14,490 bases of DNA, from assembly GCA_046484535.1 (NCBI GenBank), contig JAWOIT010000001.1, positions 1 through 14,490 of the forward strand, read 5' to 3'. Positions 1-7,000 of this stretch are shown in pieces (position 1 is the first letter of the stretch; each line of letters starts with the position of its first letter). The notes beneath the pieces were generated by a model. It did not search any database and had not been told where the DNA came from. It saw only the letters and a program-made list of their open reading frames with translations. The DNA comes from JAPHTQ01 sp046484535 (GTDB lineage Bacteria; Pseudomonadota; Gammaproteobacteria; Thiohalomonadales; Thiohalomonadaceae). Both the position numbers and the translations under genes were made by a program.

Positions 1-66
1 CAACGAAGGCAAAGGCCCCGCTTCGCTTGGCTGTTTCCCAGGGCGTTGGCCGACGAACTGGGAATT

Positions 67-356
67 TTTCGGTGGGGAAAGGAGAGCTCTACGGCCTGAT
101 CGGACCGGACGGTGCCGGCAAGACCACTACGATGCGGACGCTGGTCACCCTGCTTCGTCCGGATGCCGGCACACTGCACGTGCAAGGATTCGACGTCTCG
201 CGCGATATTCGCGCGATCCGCGCGATCACCGGTTACATGCCGCAGCGCTTCTCGTTGTATCCGGATCTTTCGGTGGAACAGAATCTGCGCTTTTTCGCGG
301 ATCTGTTTTCCGTCCCTCCCGACGACCTGGCCGCGCGCATGGCGCGGCTATACAGC
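67..356 (+). pseudogene. ABC transporter ATP-binding protein, N-terminal fragment
   Basis: This is the start of an ABC-type ATPase nucleotide-binding domain, of the kind that powers drug or lipid export (YhiH/YbhF-like by its wording; subfamily inferred). The frame shows the beta-strand 'FSVGKGELYGLIG', the Walker A motif GPDGAGKTTT (about positions 90-131) and the Q-loop region 'GYMPQRFSLYPDLSVEQNLRFF'. Similarity stops at 'ARLYS' near 356. The ABC signature (LSGGM), Walker B and H-loop are all absent, so the product cannot hydrolyse ATP. Codons downstream in the same frame stay open to 956 but read the antisense of an Old Yellow Enzyme gene, giving a meaningless chimera. Upstream of about 67 the frame is open but does not look like the usual ABC N-terminus, so the 5' side may also be disrupted or lie outside the window. 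It is a gene remnant or an assembly join; the ATPase identity itself is secure. Confidence 0.8.
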
Positions 357-848
357 GTTGGCCGCCGCCTTGCGGAAGTCCTGCACAATCGCGGCGATTT
401 CATCTTTGCTGAGCTCCCGCGGTACGGTGTAAAGCTTCATGCCCTCCGGTGTGTGGGTTTCACCTTCAATCGCTATGGCGCTCGGCGCCACCGCCTCCCT
501 GCCGTCGTTGAGCAGCGGATGACAGGCCCGGCCGCCGTGCCAGATCTGCATGAAAATCCGCCCGCCGGCATTGTGCACGGCTTCAGTGGTTTTCTTCCAG
601 CCCTCGATCTGATCCCGGGAGTAGATGCCAGGGTCATTGCCGAAGGCGGAAGTCCCCGGTGTGACCATGGTGCACTCAGTGATCACCAGTCCCGCACCGG
701 CCCGCTGTGTGTAGTATTTGGCCATAAGATCGTTGGGCATGTGGTTGATCGCCCGGCAGCGGGTGAGCGGGGCCATGACCAGACGGTTGGGCAGGGTGAG
801 CGCACCCAGTTGTACGGGCTCGAACAGGGGAGCGGTGTCTGTGGGCAT
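348..848 (-). pseudogene. Old Yellow Enzyme-type flavin oxidoreductase, truncated
   Basis: This is the N-terminal 166 residues of an FMN-dependent ene-reductase (NemA / xenobiotic reductase class), which reduces activated alkenes, nitro compounds or N-ethylmaleimide using NAD(P)H. Visible family landmarks are 'LFEPVQLGALTLPNRLVMAPLTRCRA', the 'YYTQRAGAGLVITECTMV' strand, 'GWKKTTEAVHNAGGRIFMQIWHGGRA' and 'SKDEIAAIVQDFRKAAANA'. The family is normally about 360 residues. Here it ends in AAANAV followed by TAG at 350-348, exactly where the opposing ABC fragment ends, so the second half of the TIM barrel, including much of the FMN and substrate site, is missing. The start at 848 is chosen because GAGGAGG lies 6 nt upstream of the ATG; an in-frame ATG at 926 would add 26 unrelated residues. 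A functional product is very unlikely. Confidence 0.85.
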
Positions 849-875
849 TGCGGGCCTCCTCATCGACGGTGTAAA

Positions 876-896
876 ACGTTGTGTGTAATACATCGT
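876..896. promoter_or_regulatory. Candidate operator upstream of the OYE fragment
   Basis: A 21-bp imperfect palindrome with symmetric arms ACG-x-TGT and ACA-x-CGT around an odd centre lies 28 bp upstream of the chosen OYE start. OYE genes are often controlled by TetR-, ArsR- or LysR-type repressors that bind such dyads, so an operator is plausible. No regulator gene is in the window and no clear -10/-35 pair was identified. Confidence 0.3.
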
Positions 897-1046
897 ATGG
901 CCTGTGTGGGTGAAAGCCAACGGCATAGAGGAATATCGGCTTTTCTCGTCCAGTGAATGGTCGGGCAGTCAGGGTACAGGGTGTTTGGGAACATTCCGGG
1001 CTACGCCGTACAGTGATGTGAGCTCTCGCATGAGAGTCGACGCAGC

Positions 1047-1077
1047 GTCATTCCAGCATGATCATAGCCGGAATCCA
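1047..1077. repeat. dRS3-like palindromic repeat, degenerate single copy
   Basis: The segment has the form GTCATTCC-A-GC, loop, GCCGGAATCCA, matching the inner arms of the repeats at 8383, 8428 and 12728 with one arm mismatch. Its loop contains the perfect 8-bp palindrome ATGATCAT. Repeats of the ATTCC(C)-N-(G)GGAAT type (dRS3 in Neisseria and similar elements in other proteobacteria) are established. This copy lacks the inverted partner and the outer terminal repeats seen in the complete elements here. Confidence 0.55.
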
Positions 1078-1091
1078 ATCGTATTCACGAC

Positions 1092-1177
1092 GCGGTTTTG
1101 ATTACTCGATGACAACTCAAGCGTTGTACTCCAAGCGGTTGTAATTACTCGATGACAACTCAAGCGTTGTAGTCCAA
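1092..1177. repeat. Two-copy 43-bp tandem repeat
   Basis: Unit 1 is 1092-1134 and unit 2 is 1135-1177, directly abutting. They differ at three positions (1098/1141, 1100/1143, 1129/1172). Each unit contains the inverted pair ACAAC / GTTGT around a 6-nt centre (TCAAGC). No similar unit was noticed elsewhere in the window. Origin and role are unknown. Confidence 0.8.
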
Positions 1178-1251
1178 TACGGGGCTTCGACAGGGCCCGG
1201 CAGGGGCCATCCACCTCGGGATTGAAATTTCCGTCCGGGAGGAATTGGAGT

Positions 1252-1267
1252 CCACCTCTTGAGGTGG
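1252..1267. repeat. Short perfect hairpin
   Basis: CCACCT and AGGTGG flank CTTG, a perfectly palindromic 16-mer in a gene-free region. It is not followed by a T-run on either strand, so it is not a standard terminator. It may be chance or part of an untranslated RNA structure. Confidence 0.35.
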
Positions 1268-1343
1268 TAATAAAGGTCAGTGCATCGCGGCTGGATTCCG
1301 CTTCACAGAGTCCTGATTACTTGCATAGAGGGGGGAGTCATTA

Positions 1344-1379
1344 GGGAATATCAATAAACCGGTTATTTTTGATATACCC
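1344..1379. repeat. Inverted repeat with 11-bp arms
   Basis: The left arm GGGAATATCAA (1344-1354) and the right arm TTGATATACCC (1369-1379) are complementary at 10 of 11 positions. The 14-nt centre contains the perfect 8-bp palindrome AACCGGTT (1357-1364). No T-tract follows on either strand, so a protein-binding dyad or cruciform is more likely than a terminator. No gene starts next to it. Confidence 0.45.
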
Positions 1380-1403
1380 GGCGAGGGAAAACACAACGGA
1401 CTC

Positions 1404-1450
1404 AGGCCGGGGCGGTGATGGGTTATCACTCACTTGCCACCGGCCTTTTT
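1404..1450 (+). terminator. Terminator-like hairpin facing the coiled-coil gene
   Basis: AGGCCGG (1404-1410) pairs with CCGGCCT (1440-1446) and is followed by TTTTT (1446-1450). The loop holds a second small hairpin, GTGAT / ATCAC (1415-1419, 1425-1429). The T-run orientation fits termination of plus-strand transcripts from the left, and the hairpin also lies just beyond the stop of the minus-strand coiled-coil gene. The 29-nt loop makes it a weak candidate. Confidence 0.35.
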
Positions 1451-1470
1451 GTCGGTAATTACGCAGCAGC

Positions 1471-2073
1471 TTACGCGGCCTTCACTTCCTCGGGCTTTTC
1501 CTGTTCTTCTTGCAGCTCCTTCAGTTCCTGCTCAAGTTGCTGCTTCTCCTTGCGTAAGGCGGAAAGGGCTTGCTCCGCCTTTTTGCGGGCTTCCGACTCG
1601 TCCAGCTTCTGCTTTTTTAACGTCTTAAGCTTCTTCACCACGTTTTCGGGCTTGTCGGACAGTGTGGTGGTGATGGCCTTGATGGCGCGTTCTTTCTCCG
1701 CCACGCTTTCCTTGAGTTTTTTCTGCTGGCGCTCATTATTGGCGCGCTCGTTGGTGAGCAGTCGTTCGAGTTCCTGCTGGTTTGCCTGCGCCTCGCTCAG
1801 GCGGGCCTCAACGTCCTGCAGGGCTTTTTGGCTCTCCGCCAGCTTCTGTTCCACGGCGGCAACAGTGAGTTCGGCCTGTTCCCGGGCCTTGCTGACTTCG
1901 GCTTCGGCTTCTGCCGCACGGCTGATAGTTGCCTCAAGCGCCTGCTTTAACTCTTCCGCGCTGCAGTCTTTGTCCAGTTTCAGGGCGGCTGCTGCGGCGT
2001 TCATCAGCACCTGTTTGCTGATAGCGAGGTCTTTCCATACTTTGAGTTGTACGTCTGTATCGGATGCGGTCAT
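1471..2073 (-). CDS. Coiled-coil hypothetical protein
   Basis: A 200-residue protein of unknown function. Residues 1-50 form a small non-repetitive head ('VQLKVWKDLAISKQVLMNAAAAALKL', with one Cys at 37). Residues about 51-135 and 146-195 are strongly heptad-like, rich in Glu, Lys, Gln, Ala and Leu, broken by 'TTTLSDKPEN' (136-145). This predicts two long coiled-coil segments and probable oligomerisation. There is no signal peptide or membrane segment, so it should be cytoplasmic. The start at 2073 follows AAGGAGAA, 4 nt upstream of the ATG; an in-frame TTG/ATG extension to 2151 would add 26 residues past that site and is not preferred. The antisense frame (1415-2104) gives a Ser/Cys-rich shadow without meaning. 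The gene stands alone, so context gives no function. Confidence 0.75.
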   Translation of the reverse strand: MTASDTDVQLKVWKDLAISKQVLMNAAAAALKLDKDCSAEELKQALEATISRAAEAEAEVSKAREQAELTVAAVEQKLAESQKALQDVEARLSEAQANQQELERLLTNERANNERQQKKLKESVAEKERAIKAITTTLSDKPENVVKKLKTLKKQKLDESEARKKAEQALSALRKEKQQLEQELKELQEEQEKPEEVKAA

Positions 2074-2182
2074 TGGTTCTCCTTGGGGCTGGAAAGGGGT
2101 GTAAGTAGAAAAAGTGTTCCGGAGCGCTAACCCTCTTTGGATCTCTTCCACCTCAGGAGGGAAGCCGGGATGAGGGAATCAA

Positions 2183-2191
2183 TGTATACCA
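2183..2191 (-). promoter_or_regulatory. Possible extended -10 promoter for the coiled-coil gene
   Basis: Reading the minus strand, TGGTATACA fits an extended -10 (TGnTATAAT-like) about 110 bp upstream of the coiled-coil start. No good -35 was found. The call rests on this short match only. Confidence 0.2.
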
Positions 2192-2406
2192 GAGCACTTG
2201 ATTTCGCGGGGATATTTACGAGCATCTTAAGCAAGTGTGGCACTATATATTAAAAGTATCATTAAATCAATAAGATACATTTTTATACCGTTATCCAGCC
2301 TGATAAAGTGGTGTTAACGGCAGCCGAGAACAAAAAACATTATCGCTGATAGGGGAAAACACTGTTCTCTGACACGGCTTTTCGGCGAATAACATGTTAA
2401 TCGCAG

Positions 2407-2415
2407 TGCTATACT
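2407..2415 (+). promoter_or_regulatory. Candidate extended -10 promoter for the DUF2141 gene
   Basis: TGCTATACT matches an extended -10 element (TGn-TATAAT with one mismatch). It would place transcription start about 30 nt upstream of the GTG at 2452. The -35 region is poor, as is usual for extended -10 promoters. Confidence 0.35.
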
Positions 2416-2451
2416 TTATACGCCTTATCGGTTGGATCTGCGGGGTAGACC

Positions 2452-2973
2452 GTGAATGCACTCATCACCTGGAAGTCTACAGTGACCGCCTCCGCGCCCA
2501 AGGTGTTCAGGAAGCGCTGCTCCCGTCGTGTCCGATTCATCGTAGGTTATGCCTCAATGGTATTGGCAGGCCTTACGAACACCGCCGGTGCTGAGTCAGT
2601 ATGCCCGGGGATTCATGTGGAGATTTTGAATATCAAAAACAGCACCGGGAAGATTGCCTGTGCGCTGTTTGAATCGCCAGAGGGGTTCCCCTCCGGTTAC
2701 CTGCACTATGCAACCAACATTATGGTAATAAAAATCCGGGAAACGCAGGCGCGTTGTGACTTTGAAGATATTGCGCCGGGAACCTATGCGCTGGCTGTCG
2801 TTCATGATGAAAACATGAACGGCAAACTTGACACAAACTGGATCGGTTATCCGAAGGAAGGGTACGGTTTCTCCATGGGCGCAAAAGCAACTCTGGGCAC
2901 GCCTTCGTTCGAGGCAGCCAGTTTCCCTTACGACGGGCGGATCCTGAATATGACGATCACTATGCGTTACTGA
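2452..2973 (+). CDS. DUF2141 domain-containing exported protein
   Basis: A 173-residue protein. Residues about 20-47 form a Sec signal peptide: the basic stretch 'KRCSRRVRF', a hydrophobic core 'IVGYASMVLAGL', and a likely AGA|ES cleavage site. The mature part (about 50-173) matches the DUF2141 family: 'VEILNIKNSTGKIACALFES', 'FEDIAPGTYALAVVHDENMNGKLDTNWIG', 'PKEGYGFS' and the closing 'PSFEAASF'. The HDxNxNGKLD segment is the most diagnostic. The family is a small secreted beta-sandwich of unknown biochemical role. The GTG start at 2452 has a modest GGGGT upstream; it gives an unusually long N-region, so a start inside the frame nearer the basic stretch cannot be excluded. The gene converges on the CPBP protease gene with only 32 bp between stops. 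Confidence 0.85.
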   Translation: MNALITWKSTVTASAPKVFRKRCSRRVRFIVGYASMVLAGLTNTAGAESVCPGIHVEILNIKNSTGKIACALFESPEGFPSGYLHYATNIMVIKIRETQARCDFEDIAPGTYALAVVHDENMNGKLDTNWIGYPKEGYGFSMGAKATLGTPSFEAASFPYDGRILNMTITMRY

Positions 2974-2975
2974 GT

Positions 2976-3007
2976 GATGGTCGTTTTAATCCCGCCATCC
3001 CCTTTTT
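2976..3007 (+). terminator. Weak terminator after the DUF2141 gene
   Basis: GATGG (2976-2980) pairs with CCATC (2995-2999), followed by CCC and TTTTT (3003-3007). It starts 2 bp after the DUF2141 stop and overlaps the stop of the convergent CPBP gene. The stem is short, so confidence is limited. Confidence 0.35.
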
Positions 3008-3857
3008 ATGTTATTCCTTTTCCATTATTTTTTGTTGAAAAGAACATGGCGGCTGCGATGAGTGCGGCCACTGCACTTATAATGCCGTAGGTCCAGTTGT
3101 CACGGAATTGTTCCAGGTCATAAAAGTAGTAGTCATGCCCCTCATTGAGGGTGTTAAAAAGATCCCACAACCAGACAGTGAAGTTGTTGATCGCATGGGC
3201 GATGATAGGCACCCACAAGGATCGGGTATGAAGGTAGAGAAGGCACATGCCAACACCGAAGAGGGTTGCCCCGAACGGATCCGGGTGCAATACACCGAAC
3301 AGCAGTGAAGAGGCGATGATAGCCGCCGACATTCCCCAGCGGGCGGCCCAGCGATGGAGCAAAAAACCACGAAACAGAAGTTCTTCGGTGACCGGTGCAA
3401 CCACCACAAGCGAAAGCCAGCTGAGTGTGTTGGGGATAACAGGCAGTGAGCCGCTGTAATCCAGATAAATGGTGGGTGAGTAAGCCCATGCAAACCACCA
3501 CTGGATGAATTGAGGAAAAAGGTACGACAGCGGCAGGTAGATCGCAAAGATAAGAGCGGTGCCGAGGGTAAAGAGCAGAAAAGTTGTATGCAGTAACAAC
3601 CGCCATTCGCAACGTGTCGGCATATGGCCGAAGAGCCGGCGTAGGTCAGGGCGAATAAGGGCCAGCGCAACGGCAAGAAAGAAAATGTCGGCAAGGTGTG
3701 CTGGATAGTAGTAACCAATATCCACCCAGTACCATGGATAGTTAACGGCGTTCGTCCAGAACTGGTTTAATAACTCCGGAATCAGAATCCAGGTCATGAA
3801 GAGCAGAGCGATAATGTAGCGGCTCTTGAGTCTGTCGAGGCCGATGTTCGCGTCCAT
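3006..3857 (-). CDS. CPBP family intramembrane metalloprotease
   Basis: A 283-residue polytopic inner-membrane protein of the CPBP/CAAX-protease (Abi, Rce1-like) family. The three family motifs are present: EExxxR as E158-E159-L-L-F-R163, FxxxH as F187-G-V-L-H191, and HxxxN as H221-A-I-N-N225. These supply the catalytic glutamates and metal- or water-binding residues. Hydrophobic segments lie at about 14-34, 50-70, 88-112, 145-156, 176-190, 196-210, 214-232 and 256-273. Family members cleave near the C-terminus of prenylated or membrane proteins, or act in bacteriocin immunity; the substrate here is unknown. The ATG at 3857 has only a weak ribosome binding site (GTGAAA). It is monocistronic and convergent with the DUF2141 gene, so no partner is suggested. 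Confidence 0.88.
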   Translation of the reverse strand: MDANIGLDRLKSRYIIALLFMTWILIPELLNQFWTNAVNYPWYWVDIGYYYPAHLADIFFLAVALALIRPDLRRLFGHMPTRCEWRLLLHTTFLLFTLGTALIFAIYLPLSYLFPQFIQWWFAWAYSPTIYLDYSGSLPVIPNTLSWLSLVVVAPVTEELLFRGFLLHRWAARWGMSAAIIASSLLFGVLHPDPFGATLFGVGMCLLYLHTRSLWVPIIAHAINNFTVWLWDLFNTLNEGHDYYFYDLEQFRDNWTYGIISAVAALIAAAMFFSTKNNGKGIT

Positions 3858-3907
3858 GATTAAATTTCACTATGTGGTCCGTTAGGAAGGGGAGACTGTT
3901 TTTTCGG

Positions 3908-3937
3908 ATATTACCTAGAATGGTTCGCACTTGTCAC
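3908..3937 (-). promoter_or_regulatory. Candidate sigma-70 promoter for the CPBP protease gene
   Basis: On the minus strand, GTGACA (3937-3932) and TAATAT (3913-3908) are separated by 18 bp, about 50 bp upstream of the CPBP start. A perfect TTGACA at 3957-3952 lies just upstream but has no acceptable -10 at the right distance. Confidence 0.3.
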
Positions 3938-4074
3938 CGCCCCCACTCTTCTGTCAAGGATCTATATATTAAAGATGATTTGATGCGAAGTGCATCACAT
4001 TGTTGGTTTGGCGATGTGAACTTTTCTTGCAGAGTAAGTAAGGTAAAAGTAATGATATAACTATAAATGATAAA

Positions 4075-4080
4075 AAGGGG
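4075..4080 (+). promoter_or_regulatory. Ribosome binding site fixing a GTG start
   Basis: AAGGGG ends 5 nt before the GTG at 4086. This supports GTG as the start of the large lipoprotein and puts a complete lipoprotein signal peptide at its N-terminus. Confidence 0.6.
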
Positions 4081-4085
4081 TAGCT

Positions 4086-7000
4086 GTGAAAGCTTCGAAC
4101 CGCCATCGTTATCTTGTTTTGGTACTCTTTATTCTTACGCTCTCCGCATGTGGCGGTGGTGGCGGTGGTGGCGGTGGTAGCGATACCACTCAGTACACCG
4201 GCACTGGCGGAGACGGTCCTTATACGATTTCAGTTGCCACCACGGGTTTGTCAGGGACGGGTTTGCAGGTCAACCTGAAAACGGATGCGGGCACCGAGCC
4301 CATGAGTATCACCAGCAACGGCACACGTTCATTTGATACTAAAGTGGAGAAAGGTCAGGGCTACTCGGTGGAGATCGCAAGCACACCGACAGGTCATGTT
4401 TGTGAGTTTAGTGGTTCTTCCTCGGACTCATCCATTAGCAGTAATGTTACAGTCGATATCGTCTGTAATATTGTCGGGATTTCTCCTAAAGTGTCCTCGG
4501 AATATCTTAGTAGTGGTGAAGATGTAGTCGTTACACTCAACGGTACGGAAGACATGACGGTGCTCGGCTCCGACTGGAGACCGAAGGCGTTCAATACTGA
4601 AATACCTGTTGGTCAGACTTACAAGGTTACGCTGAAAACGCCGCCGGACGGTATGGACTGCAACCTCTTCGATGCCTTTGGCACCATCGAAGACGGCACG
4701 GTACCGGAGATCAAGGTGGATTGTTATCTGGATACCGCTCCCTTATACACCATCGGCGGTTCCATCACAGGCCTGAATGGCGACCTGGTGATCATATTTG
4801 ATGATTCCTACACCATGAATATCAGTGCCGGCGCCACAAGTTATACATCGCCGATGGGCTTCCCTGCAGGCAGGTATCACGATGTTCGAGTTTTGACCAA
4901 TCCTACCGGCCAGATCTGTAGCGTTGAGAATGGTTATTATCGTTATTTGAGCGCCGATATTACCGATGTCAATATCATCTGCAGTCCCGGACCTTATGAA
5001 ATCGGCGGCTATGTCGACGGGCTTACCGGCACCGGATTGTCGTTGGTCCTTAATGATACCGAGGTATTGCCCGTTCCATCCGCCGGGCCTTTTGCCTTCG
5101 ATACAACATTCCGAGACAACATGACGTATCAGGTCGAAGTTGCCGGCCAACCGGTTGGCCAGGAATGCACCGTTACAAACGGCTACAGTTCGGTTTCCGG
5201 CGAATCGGTAGATAATGTCTTTGTGAACTGCACCGATCTGAGCTATCAGGTGAAGGTGGAGACCAGCGGCTACAGCAGTTCAACGCCGCTGGAACTCAGC
5301 CTTAATAATGAATCCAATCTGTCGGTGTATGAAAACACGGGCTATTACTCCGACCCCGTTCCATTTAGCAAGGAACTGGAAGATGGCGAAAGCTATGAAG
5401 TACAGGTCGTCAGACAGCCTGAAGGCCAGGTGTGCACACTTTCGAATGCAAGTGGAACGATTAATGGTGCAGACGCAATCGATGTGGTTGCGACCTGTAC
5501 TGGCGACGCCGCGGATGTCGGTCCGTTTACGGTTGGCGTCACCGTCTCCGGACTGGAAGGCGAAGGCCTGATACTGCAACTCAACGGCTCCGATGATCTG
5601 GAGATAACAGAAAACGGTTATCAAACATTTGCAACCACGCTTGCAGATACCGATGCTTATGAGGTCACGGTGGCCGCGCAGCCGGGCACGCCGTTACAGT
5701 ATTGCGCCGTAAAAGGCGGCAGCGGCAATATTGCCTCAGCCAATATTACCGATGTCGGCATTGTTTGTGGCAACGGTGTGCAGCCGCTATATTCCAACGC
5801 GGCGTCATGGTTGGGATTCGTGGAGAATGACGGTGTTGATGAATATTCTGCCAGTAATGCCTACTGCAGTAGTGACGACGCGGCTACTCAGGCCGGTTGT
5901 CTGCACGGCGGTGAGTATCGCACCATCCTGCTGCAACACCTGAATTCCTGTGAGAACGTCAGCGCGACCGATGATCTGGGTCTGTTCGATTGGACCTGTA
6001 TTGATAGTAACGGTATTCGACTGGTCACAAGCGGACTGAAAGCCGGCAAGTACATGTCGGATATGATGGATTTTACCGGGATCGGTTTTAAGCCAAACTT
6101 TGTCACCGTCTTTGACGGGGCCACCTATGACAGCACCAGCCCCGCTATATGGTGGAATAACAAGGTGATTCAAAACAATACCGGAGCGAATCTGAAGTCC
6201 GGCACCGTTCATCTGATTACCGACAGTATTGCCCGTCGTTACTATATGGGGGAACGTACCGCCCTGATCATGAAACCGGGCACCACGCTATTTGCACCGT
6301 CAGGCAACACCTATTCCAGCGCCACCGTCCATACCGGTTCCTATGTGTTTGATTTTCTCTGGTTTGAGGGCAATATTCAGGGCAACCAGGTGGCTAACAC
6401 GGAAGGCATAGGGTGGAGCAGAGGTCATGCATCCGTGATCAGTAATACCACTGTTGAGGGAATGTCGGGCGTGGGTATCGAAGTCAGCGGCAGCCATCTG
6501 AAAATGATCGATGTCAATTCAAGTAATAACGGTCGCGGTATTATCATTTACGGCGGCTCGAACAGTACCTTCCAGAACCTCACGGTTAGCAAAAACATTG
6601 GATCGGGTATCAGAACAAACGTTTATGGCAGCACCTTCAAAAACGTGGTCGCCAATGATAACGCCGACGGCACCGGTATTGAACTGGGCTATGTAAACAA
6701 TGCCACTATCAGTAACCTCACTGCCAACAATAATGCTACCGGTATTGAAATATTGGGGGCAGGATCTGATTACGAGCCGGTTACTATCGATGGCCTGACC
6801 GCCAATGGCAATGCCGGTATCGGTGTGACGGTCGGTGGTGTCGGTAAAGGCAGCAATATTGCAAATATTGCAGCACATAATAATGGGGATGACGGTGCCC
6901 ACATCGGACTTTACGATTCGAGCGTGGCGGAGAATGTGGCTACCACCTTCAATGGTGGTGATGGCCTGTACATTAATGGCAGCCGTGCCAAGTATATTAA

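Larger units (their letters stand above)
957..1470. other. Gene-free region with repeats and hairpins
   Basis: No credible gene lies here: short open frames have no recognisable product and no ribosome binding site. The stretch contains a dRS3-like half element (1047-1077), a 43-bp tandem duplication (1092-1177), a short perfect hairpin (1252-1267), an 11-bp-arm inverted repeat (1344-1379) and a terminator-like hairpin (1404-1450). The rest shows no signal I can name. Confidence 0.6.
2074..2451. other. AT-rich divergent intergenic region
   Basis: The region lies between the divergent coiled-coil and DUF2141 genes. It is clearly more AT-rich than its surroundings at about 2200-2300. It contains an AT-rich inverted repeat, GTATC (2256-2260) and GATAC (2274-2278), flanked by AAAA and a T-run, which resembles a weak hairpin. 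I see no coding potential. Confidence 0.5.

Noticed and set aside
27..956. 309-residue ORF taken as one protein
   Set aside because: Only the first about 110 codons match an ABC ATPase. The rest is the antisense of an Old Yellow Enzyme gene.
1092..1177. Integron attC site
   Set aside because: The unit is only 43 bp and lacks paired GTTRRRY / RYYYAAC core sites and any cassette gene.
1177..1343. Possible structured RNA in the GC-rich gap
   Set aside because: Only the small 1252-1267 hairpin is clear; there are no tRNA, riboswitch or other recognisable RNA features.
1415..2104. Ser/Cys-rich 229-residue plus-strand ORF
   Set aside because: It is the complement of the coiled-coil gene; its composition follows from antisense Glu/Lys/Gln codons. 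No ribosome binding site supports it.
3931..3945. TTGTCACCGC(C/T)CCC shared with position 14164
   Set aside because: The two short matches lie in unrelated contexts without common symmetry or placement relative to genes; this is likely chance.
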